From SOIA01 sp050116035 (GTDB lineage: Bacteria > Acidobacteriota > Aminicenantia > Aminicenantales > Aminicenantaceae), in contig JASFPJ010000248.1 in NCBI GenBank assembly GCA_050116035.1, positions 1-5,405 of the forward strand: a stretch of DNA of 5,405 nt, in the 5' to 3' direction. Made by a program: the position numbers and the translations under genes. How positions within the stretch are numbered: the first letter of the stretch is position 1; each line of letters starts with the position of its first letter. The notes under the pieces are model-generated. The model saw only the letters and a list, made by a program, of their open reading frames with translations, was not told the origin of the DNA and did no database searches. Shown here in pieces: positions 1 to 4,869 of this stretch.

Positions 1-1617
1 GAAATCCTCGTCTATGGTCATGGCACGTGTGGTCTTTATCTCCGGATCTTTTTCTGTCTGGAACATGACGCCGTAGTAAAATCCCCCTGAAATCGTGGTA
101 TCGGATCCGGCCGCATTCACAACACTAGGGATCTGACGGAGTTCTTGTTGAAAGGCATCCTGCCTTGGACCAAGAGAGTAGGCCCTCTCCACCACGATTA
201 GATTATTTTTATTGTAGCCGAGGTCTCTGTTCATCATAAAATCCATCTGCCTTGAGATAAGCAGCGTCATAGAGATGAGCACGATGGATAGTGTGAACTG
301 GAAGATGACCAGCGCGTTTCTCATACGTATCCCTGTACGCGAAGTTGAAAACCGTCCTTTAAGAACAGTAACCGGATGAAAAGAGGACAACACAAAGGCC
401 GGATAGCTTCCTGCCAGGATTCCCACTACAAGCCCCACGACCAGGAGCAACACGAGGCTGAATGGCTGGGCAATGAAGTTGACCTCCAGCTCTTTCCTGG
501 CCAGTGTATTAAAGAGTGGCAGTACAATTTGAACCAGCAATCCCGCTATCACCAGGCTTATAAAGCTCAGGACCAGCGATTCCATCAGGAACTGCCGGAT
601 GATAGAACCCCGTGTGGAGCCCACGATCTTCCGGATGCCGACTTCTCTCGCGCGTGTGACGGAAATGGCCGTAGCCAGGTTCATGAAATTGATACAGGCG
701 ATGACAATCAAGAAGAGAGCAATAGCAATCAGGATGTAGACATAGGTGATATTCCCGTTGGGTTTGATCTCGTTGGTTAGATTGGAATGGAGATGGATAT
801 CACGAATAGGCTGCAGAAAGTAGTCGTAGCCATTCCCGGCTGCGACATATTCCTTGTAAGATATGCCCGAGCGAGCCTGGATCTGACCCGCCGCATATTT
901 CTCCACAAGCGCTGGCAGCTTGTCCTCGATATCCTTCGGACGAGTGCCATCACGCAGGATAATATAAGCATACACGGAAAAAGAAACATAATTCGGTTGT
1001 CTATCGAGACCCAGAAGACCCAGAGATCCTGCAAAGTCAAACTCCATGTGGGAGTTTTTGGGGACATTCTCGCAAACACCCGATACCAAGAATGGCCCCT
1101 GTGGAGTCATGACCCTTTTTCCCACTGCCTTATCATCCCCGAAATACTTGAGTGCTGTATCCCGGGTCATGACCAGGGAGTTCGGGGTAGAAAAAACCTG
1201 GGATGCTTCTCCTTCGATAAGAGGGATGTTAAACATCTCGAAGAACTTCGGCTCGACAAAAAAGAGCTTGTCTTCTTCATATATTTTGTCCTCATAGCGC
1301 AAGATAAATTCCTGACGCATCTTAAGGACTCGGGTCATGTCCTCGACTTCTGGAAAGTCGTTCAACATGGCCTCTCCGAGTGAGTAAGGAATGACCGCGT
1401 AATTGACCACGTTATCCGGATAAATCCTTTTAAGGGCAATCCGGTACAAATTATCTGTATTCTCGTGGAAGTTGTCGTACGAGAACTCATCCATGAGGTT
1501 GACTGCTATGAGGAAAAAGCAGGCGATACCCACCGAAAGCCCGACAACATTAATTAAGGAAAAAAGCTTTCTCTTCCACAGATTTCTGATCGCAACCATA
1601 ACATAATTTTTAAACAT
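1..1617 (-). CDS. FtsX/MacB-type ABC transporter permease, N-terminal 539 residues (3' end outside window)
   Basis: This is the inner-membrane permease subunit of an ABC exporter of the MacB/FtsX type. Such proteins work with a LolD/MacB-like ATPase and often a periplasmic adaptor. Reading from the ATG at 1617 gives 539 codons with no stop before the left edge. The first module has a positively charged N-terminus (IRNLWKRKLFSLINVVGLS, about 10-28), a membrane segment about 21-42, and a periplasmic MacB_PCD-like domain about 43-285 that includes the family-typical DIHLHS (273-278). The FtsX core follows, with membrane segments about 291-315, 343-368 and 385-410. It contains the conserved loop SVTRAREVGIRKIVGS (319-334) and GSYPAFVLSSFHPVTVLKG (403-421). 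A second module begins with RNALVIFQFTLSIVLI (433-448) and a second periplasmic domain from about 456. Relatives are usually near 780-810 residues, so roughly 250 residues lie outside. AGGAG at 1629-1625, 7 nt before the ATG, supports the start. The substrate is unknown. No ATPase or adaptor gene lies within the window. Confidence 0.93.
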   Translation of the reverse strand, partial: MFKNYVMVAIRNLWKRKLFSLINVVGLSVGIACFFLIAVNLMDEFSYDNFHENTDNLYRIALKRIYPDNVVNYAVIPYSLGEAMLNDFPEVEDMTRVLKMRQEFILRYEDKIYEEDKLFFVEPKFFEMFNIPLIEGEASQVFSTPNSLVMTRDTALKYFGDDKAVGKRVMTPQGPFLVSGVCENVPKNSHMEFDFAGSLGLLGLDRQPNYVSFSVYAYIILRDGTRPKDIEDKLPALVEKYAAGQIQARSGISYKEYVAAGNGYDYFLQPIRDIHLHSNLTNEIKPNGNITYVYILIAIALFLIVIACINFMNLATAISVTRAREVGIRKIVGSTRGSIIRQFLMESLVLSFISLVIAGLLVQIVLPLFNTLARKELEVNFIAQPFSLVLLLVVGLVVGILAGSYPAFVLSSFHPVTVLKGRFSTSRTGIRMRNALVIFQFTLSIVLISMTLLISRQMDFMMNRDLGYNKNNLIVVERAYSLGPRQDAFQQELRQIPSVVNAAGSDTTISGGFYYGVMFQTEKDPEIKTTRAMTIDEDF

Positions 1618-1624
1618 AGACTCT

Positions 1625-1629
1625 CTCCT
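1625..1629 (-). promoter_or_regulatory. Ribosome binding site of the permease gene
   Basis: AGGAG on the minus strand, within a purine run AGAGGAGAGAG (1631-1621), lies 7 nt upstream of the ATG at 1617. It fixes the start of the permease gene, whose 3' end is outside the window. Confidence 0.8.
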
Positions 1630-1645
1630 CTGATAGTAATACGGA

Positions 1646-1680
1646 ATTATATAATACAAGGTTAACAAATAATTAGCGAA
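1646..1680 (-). promoter_or_regulatory. Candidate promoter for the permease gene
   Basis: An AT-rich stretch on the minus strand contains a perfect TATAAT (1651-1646) and, overlapping it, TATTAT (1656-1651). TTCGCT (1680-1675) lies 18 nt upstream of TATTAT but matches the -35 consensus poorly. TTGTTA (1668-1663) is a better -35 but sits too close to TATAAT, at 11 nt. A start near 1640 would give a leader of about 22 nt with the RBS in place. The -10 is convincing and the -35 is not. The 248-bp gap and the repeat upstream make independent transcription of the permease plausible. Confidence 0.35.
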
Positions 1681-1700
1681 TTAAGCCTTCATCCTTTTCT

Positions 1701-1723
1701 TGTCATTGCGAGGAAGCGATTGG
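1701..1723 (+). repeat. Partial copy of the REP-like palindrome
   Basis: The opening TGTCATTGCG is identical to that of the full copy at 1777-1804. It is followed by AGGAAGCGATTGG, which lacks the GGGCGAAGCG core and the closing GCAAT arm. It is in the same orientation as the full copy, about 77 bp away. It looks like a degenerate or internally deleted member of the same repeat family. Confidence 0.55.
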
Positions 1724-1776
1724 ATAAAATTCAGAGGTCTCTGCAAGTAAAACGTAACGATTTGATAAGAAATCAG

Positions 1777-1804
1777 ATGTCATTGCGGGCGAAGCGTGGC
1801 AATC
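1777..1804 (+). repeat. REP-like palindromic repeat, copy A
   Basis: This 28-bp unit has outer arms ATTGC (1782-1786) and GCAAT (1799-1803) around a GC-rich core containing GCGAAGC. It matches the reverse complement of 4771-4798 at 25 of 28 positions. Two of the three differences form a compensatory pair in the stem. From memory, ATTGCGAGCGAAGCGAAGCAATC-like palindromes recur between genes in many bacterial phyla, which supports a dispersed REP/MITE-like element. It lies in the gap between the methyltransferase and permease genes. Confidence 0.8.
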
Positions 1805-1812
1805 TCATACTG

Positions 1813-1839
1813 AAAAATAGGGTCTGATCCCTTTTAAAA
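1813..1839 (-). terminator. Terminator-like hairpin after the methyltransferase gene
   Basis: AGGG (1819-1822) and CCCT (1829-1832) form a short stem with a 6-nt loop. On the minus strand it is followed by A and then five Ts (1817-1813), about 35 nt after the methyltransferase stop. On the plus strand it is followed by TTTT-type sequence as well, so it could act both ways. The stem is only 4 bp, extendable by A-T pairs past a bulge, so efficiency is uncertain. It sits 14 nt from repeat copy A, the same spacing as the equivalent hairpin at 4813-4825. Confidence 0.45.
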
Positions 1840-1864
1840 ATGTCGAATGTTGAGATGCGACACC
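1838..1864 (+). repeat. 27-nt conserved motif, copy 1 (part of composite repeat)
   Basis: This segment matches 4833-4859 in the same orientation at 22 of 27 positions without gaps. The pattern is AAATGT-two variable-AATGTT-A/G-AGA-C/T-GCGAC-C/A-CC. It ends one base before the stop codon of the methyltransferase gene (stop at 1868-1866). With the hairpin and palindrome to its left it forms an 88-bp composite unit, 1777-1864. From memory it resembles repeats seen near REP-associated tyrosine transposases in other bacteria. That link is not verified here. Confidence 0.65.
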
Positions 1865-1865
1865 T

Positions 1866-2363
1866 TTAGTTTTCCCTGAAAATTGTTTGGAATTTCGGGA
1901 ACACTTCGCCCACTCTCCTCCTGTATTCAAAAAACTCCTCGCCAAATTTCTCTTCGAGATACTTATCCTCTTTCACTATCAATATCTTAAATACACCATA
2001 CATAAATACAGGAACAGTCAATCCGATCAGAGAATTAATGAGCAAAACGATTCCTGGAACAATAAATACTATCCAAGAGCCATAAATGGGATGCCTGAAA
2101 AAACCATAAATCCCCTTTGTGGCTAACTGGCCGTCATGAAAATATTTATGGATTGTTAATCCAGAAATTAAATAGATGGGAACTCCAACCATCACAAGTA
2201 GTATCCCCAAAACCTGAGTGAAAATCCGTGGGATGGGGATAGTGAGATGAGACATCCAGAGAAAATGAACAGCGAAAATGATGGCTGAAAAAAGAACAGA
2301 TATTATCGCGAATTTGAGACCGACTCCTATTAGAGTCATTTGTTTATTTGCTTTCTGAGACAT
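1866..2363 (-). CDS. Membrane methyltransferase of the ICMT/PEMT superfamily
   Basis: This 165-residue integral-membrane protein probably uses S-adenosylmethionine. The family includes isoprenylcysteine carboxyl methyltransferase, which makes a carboxyl methyl ester, and phospholipid N-methyltransferases. Hydrophobic segments lie about 12-37, 47-70 and 95-130. The C-terminal half carries the family signature: KGIYGFFRHPIYGSW (83-97) with the RHP triplet at 90-92, then a KEDKYLEEKFGEEFFEYRRRV-type block (131-151) with Glu132 and the Tyr147-Arg148 region, then FP (155-156). Length is normal for bacterial members. The ATG at 2363 is set by AGGAG at 2374-2370, right after the hydrolase stop, and only 11 bp separate the genes, indicating co-transcription and likely coupled translation. 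Four sampled 60-base lines of this gene hold about 37% GC, well below its neighbours. The substrate is unknown; a protein prenylcysteine is unlikely in a bacterium. Confidence 0.88.
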   Translation of the reverse strand: MSQKANKQMTLIGVGLKFAIISVLFSAIIFAVHFLWMSHLTIPIPRIFTQVLGILLVMVGVPIYLISGLTIHKYFHDGQLATKGIYGFFRHPIYGSWIVFIVPGIVLLINSLIGLTVPVFMYGVFKILIVKEDKYLEEKFGEEFFEYRRRVGEVFPKFQTIFREN

Positions 2364-2369
2364 TCTGCT

Positions 2370-2374
2370 CTCCT
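2370..2374 (-). promoter_or_regulatory. Ribosome binding site of the methyltransferase, abutting the hydrolase stop
   Basis: On the minus strand the hydrolase stop TAA (2377-2375) runs directly into AGGAG (2374-2370), which is 6 nt from the methyltransferase ATG at 2363. Ribosomes ending the hydrolase would cover this site. That arrangement supports translational coupling of the two genes. Confidence 0.8.
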
Positions 2375-4618
2375 TTACTCGACAATCTTGACCTTTATGT
2401 GCGAAGGATACTTTTTTGAGCGATGCACTCTATGAACCGCTTTCTGAAAATCCACTTCCTTGGCATGATAGATATCCACATACTTTTGGGGATTTCTGTC
2501 AATCACTGGAAACCAGGTGCTCTGAATCTGCACCATGATCCTGTGACCCTTCCGGAAACAGTGGCATTTATCTCGAAGGTCAAACTCAATTTTTGTCACC
2601 TTGTTTGGAACTAGAGGTTCAGGATGTTCAAAGCTGTTTCGGTATTTGCTCCGGAAAACCTCACCGGCGAGAAGCATCTGGAAATCTCCCATTCTGATAT
2701 TCTGGGGATTCGGCCGATTATCAGGAGCATTCCCGGGATATACATCAATCAGTTTTACAATCCAATCCGCATCCGTTCCGGTCGTGGATACATAGAGGCT
2801 GGCGATTATCGGACCAGCGATAGTGATGTCCTCTGTGAGCACTTCAGATTGATACACCAACACATCAGGCCGGCGGGATGCAAACCTCTGGTCTTCAACC
2901 ATCCAGAGATGCCCCTGGTTTGTTCGAATTTCTGAAGACCAGGGCACAGGTTTGTCCGGATCGCTCACATAAGAATCAAGGGCCCTTTCTGATTCTTCCT
3001 GGGGAGAGTCAAAGGACAGTTTCCCGTTGGCGTGAAGATAGATATTTCTCTCTTGAGCGCTTTTTGGTGGCCACTGGTCATAGGACCTCCATTTATTCGA
3101 TCCTGTCTCAAAGACTAAGGCCTCGGGCAAATCCAGTTCTCCCTTGTCTTTCAGGTAATAGTTAAAGAAAGGCAATTCCACGTTCTCTCTGTAATAGACA
3201 CTCGTCTTTGAGTCGAACCGGATGTTCCCCAAAGCATCCCCGTCCATCGATGCCCAACCTCCGTGGCGCCAGGGCCCGACCACAAGAATGTTCTTATTGC
3301 CGGGATTTTTATCTTCAATAGTGGAGTAGATACTCATCGGGCCATAAAAGTCTTCGGCATCAAACCATCCCGCCACATTCAGGATGGGATGTTTGATGTT
3401 ATCCAGATGCTGGAGGACATCTTGTCTCTTCCAGTATTCGTCGTAATCGCCATGCTCCATGTATTCATTCCAGGTGGGGACGGTGTCTCGGAAATAGAAT
3501 TTATTCACATTGGAAACAGGACCGAGCTCCAGGAAGAACTTATAGCCATCCGGTGTTCCGTAGTTAAAGCGGGCAGCACGTTGAGTGGATGGGCCTGTTC
3601 TGATTCGGGCACTACCCGCCAGCCATCCGAATGTGTACATCAGGCGAAAGGCTCCGTTGTGGTGAAAATCATCGCCGATCCACATGTCCGCCGGTGATGC
3701 CTGGGGCGAGGAGGCCTTCAAAGCCGGATGGGCATCGATCATCCCTGTCACAGTGTGCCAGCCAGGATAGCTGATTCCCCACTGTCCCACGCGCCCGTTA
3801 TGGTTAGGAATGTTTTTCAACAGCCATTCGATGGTGTCAAAGGTATCGCTGCTGTCATCGACATCCTGTTTGGTGCGCTTAACGCTTTTGTGCGGCCACA
3901 TCACGACAAATTCCCCTTCGGATTTATATTTTCCGCGGCAATCCTGGAAGACAAAGATGTAGCCTTCCTCCACAAATGCCCAGGAGGGACCCAAGGAATT
4001 TCTGTATACATTCTCTCCATAGGGCGGGATGCTGTAAGGCGTTCGCCTCAGCATGATCGGATACTTTTGAGAAGTGTCGACAGGAGCGTAAATCTGGGTA
4101 AAAAGCTTCACTCCATCCCTCATCGGAATCATGACCTCTTTTTTTGAATAATGCTCCAGGAGATGAGCGAATCTCTCTCCTACAACATTGTCAGGATTCA
4201 GTTCCACTGACTTCTTGTAGTTTTTTATGGACACTTCCTTTTGGCCGTCCTCCATGAGCGCCTCGCCCAGGCTGTCGTAGGGATTAAACGCATCGGGGAA
4301 AGCCTCCACATTCATCTTAAAAATCTCGATCGCATCCTTGACTTTTCCCGATCTCAGCAAGCGGTACCCCACAGTGTTCAACTGGTACTCATCAAAATTG
4401 TAGGAGTCCGGGTGATTTTTCTTCAGGTCATGATACTGCTTTATTGCGGCCTGGACGTTTTCCTTGGCCACGGTTCTGAGCAGGACATCGACAAACGATT
4501 TTTTGACTGCTTCTTGCTCTGTGTACCCCGGGTAAGAATTCGGGCTCTCCATGGCTGTGGCGTAGCCAAAGCTCAACAGGACAAAAATAATGAGGAATAG
4601 ATTCTTAGGCTTTATCAT
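2375..4618 (-). CDS. Exported CocE/NonD-family serine hydrolase, alpha-amino-acid ester hydrolase type, with N-terminal TPR region
   Basis: This 747-residue protein is predicted to be periplasmic or secreted and to hydrolyse esters or amides of alpha-amino acids. Order: signal peptide about 1-22 (lysines, LFLIIFVLLSFGYA, then ATA before Met23); a TPR-like helical region about 45-150, with the clearest repeat at 80-145 ending in SVELNPDN; an alpha/beta-hydrolase domain from about 160 (VMIPMRDGVKLFTQIYAP) with a helical cap about 310-410; and a C-terminal jelly-roll X-Pro peptidase-like domain from about 500, including YVSDPDKPVPW (550-560). The triad is Ser283 in GISYPG, Asp420 in AGWFDAEDFYG and His452 in GPWRHGGW. 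Their spacing (137 and 32) is close to that of characterised AEH enzymes. The acidic cluster that binds the substrate amino group in AEH is present as Asp317 (WIGDDFHH), Glu422 and Asp423. Tyr195 in RTPY is a candidate oxyanion residue. Typical AEH proteins have about 615-670 residues, and the excess is the TPR region. AGGAGG at 4629-4624 supports the start. It is the first gene of a two-gene operon. A general S15-family esterase or acylase remains possible. Confidence 0.93.
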   Translation of the reverse strand: MIKPKNLFLIIFVLLSFGYATAMESPNSYPGYTEQEAVKKSFVDVLLRTVAKENVQAAIKQYHDLKKNHPDSYNFDEYQLNTVGYRLLRSGKVKDAIEIFKMNVEAFPDAFNPYDSLGEALMEDGQKEVSIKNYKKSVELNPDNVVGERFAHLLEHYSKKEVMIPMRDGVKLFTQIYAPVDTSQKYPIMLRRTPYSIPPYGENVYRNSLGPSWAFVEEGYIFVFQDCRGKYKSEGEFVVMWPHKSVKRTKQDVDDSSDTFDTIEWLLKNIPNHNGRVGQWGISYPGWHTVTGMIDAHPALKASSPQASPADMWIGDDFHHNGAFRLMYTFGWLAGSARIRTGPSTQRAARFNYGTPDGYKFFLELGPVSNVNKFYFRDTVPTWNEYMEHGDYDEYWKRQDVLQHLDNIKHPILNVAGWFDAEDFYGPMSIYSTIEDKNPGNKNILVVGPWRHGGWASMDGDALGNIRFDSKTSVYYRENVELPFFNYYLKDKGELDLPEALVFETGSNKWRSYDQWPPKSAQERNIYLHANGKLSFDSPQEESERALDSYVSDPDKPVPWSSEIRTNQGHLWMVEDQRFASRRPDVLVYQSEVLTEDITIAGPIIASLYVSTTGTDADWIVKLIDVYPGNAPDNRPNPQNIRMGDFQMLLAGEVFRSKYRNSFEHPEPLVPNKVTKIEFDLRDKCHCFRKGHRIMVQIQSTWFPVIDRNPQKYVDIYHAKEVDFQKAVHRVHRSKKYPSHIKVKIVE

Positions 4619-4623
4619 CTTTC

Positions 4624-4629
4624 CCTCCT
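4624..4629 (-). promoter_or_regulatory. Ribosome binding site of the hydrolase gene
   Basis: A perfect AGGAGG on the minus strand lies 5 nt before the ATG at 4618. It selects this ATG, which also gives a proper signal peptide. Confidence 0.85.
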
Positions 4630-4646
4630 GATTTTAAATTCCTAGG

Positions 4647-4677
4647 ATTTTATTTCGCTCCAGTGTTCATTGAACAA
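4647..4677 (-). promoter_or_regulatory. Candidate promoter of the hydrolase-methyltransferase operon
   Basis: On the minus strand TTGTTC (4677-4672) could serve as a -35. TAAAAT (4652-4647), 5 of 6 matches to consensus, could be a -10, with a 19-nt spacer. AATAAA (4654-4649) gives a 17-nt spacer but matches less well. Transcription from near 4641 would leave a leader of about 22 nt carrying the RBS. The -35 overlaps a perfect palindrome (4664-4676). This is pattern matching only, and the -35 is weak. Confidence 0.3.
4664..4676. promoter_or_regulatory. Perfect 13-bp palindrome, possible operator
   Basis: TGTTCA-T-TGAACA is a perfect 6-1-6 inverted repeat, 46 bp upstream of the hydrolase start. 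It overlaps the candidate -35, so a dimeric repressor bound here would block transcription. No regulator gene is in the window and I cannot name a matching family. Chance occurrence is possible in a sequence of this length. Confidence 0.35.
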
Positions 4678-4770
4678 CAATCTTCAGGGCTTTATCAACA
4701 GATTTTTACACTTATCCCTTTAGCCCTTCATAAACAAAGACGCATTTTCTTTTGGGATGGTTTACTAAAA

Positions 4771-4798
4771 GATTACCGCGCTTCGCCCGTAATGACAT
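4771..4798 (-). repeat. REP-like palindromic repeat, copy B (inverted relative to copy A)
   Basis: Read on the minus strand this 28-bp unit matches copy A (1777-1804) at 25 of 28 positions. The outer stem is ATTAC/GTAAT instead of ATTGC/GCAAT, so base pairing is kept. The core GGGCGAAGCG is identical. It lies between the acetyltransferase and hydrolase genes. Confidence 0.8.
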
Positions 4799-4805
4799 AT
4801 TAGAC

Positions 4806-4830
4806 AAAAAAGAGGACTTTTTCCTTTTTC
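4806..4830. terminator. Bidirectional terminator-like hairpin after the acetyltransferase gene
   Basis: AGGA (4813-4816) and TCCT (4822-4825) flank a 5-nt loop. On the minus strand the stem is preceded by five As and followed by C and six Ts (4811-4806). On the plus strand TTTT follows directly. It sits about 45 nt past the acetyltransferase stop, as expected for an intrinsic terminator of that gene. The stem is short and A/T-rich at its base. It lies 14 nt from repeat copy B. Confidence 0.45.
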
Positions 4831-4832
4831 TG

Positions 4833-4859
4833 AAATGTTAAATGTTAAGACGCGACCCC
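4833..4859 (+). repeat. 27-nt conserved motif, copy 2 (part of composite repeat)
   Basis: This is the second copy of the motif at 1838-1864, 22 of 27 identical, ungapped and in the same orientation. It ends 10 bp before the acetyltransferase stop codon (4872-4870). Together with the hairpin and palindrome it makes an 89-bp unit, 4771-4859, almost the same length as the 88-bp unit at 1777-1864. Confidence 0.65.
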
Positions 4860-4869
4860 ATCGACTCCT

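Noticed and set aside
777..1079. A 100-codon minus-strand ORF within the permease region
   Set aside because: It is a shifted frame of the permease. I read the permease frame through this stretch without a stop or break, so there is no frameshift or separate gene.
787..1383. A 198-codon plus-strand ORF, and a 134-codon one at 376-780
   Set aside because: Both lie fully antisense to the FtsX/MacB permease, which has clear family motifs throughout. Their translations show no recognisable domain or membrane pattern.
1701..1804. Repeated TGTCATTGCG units considered as a CRISPR array
   Set aside because: There are only two units in this gap, one of them decayed, with an internal palindrome and no regular spacers. 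No cas gene is present. REP-like repeats fit better.
2423..4600. Several plus-strand ORFs of 63-144 codons opposite the hydrolase
   Set aside because: They are antisense shadows of a gene with an intact catalytic triad. None has a convincing start signal or domain.
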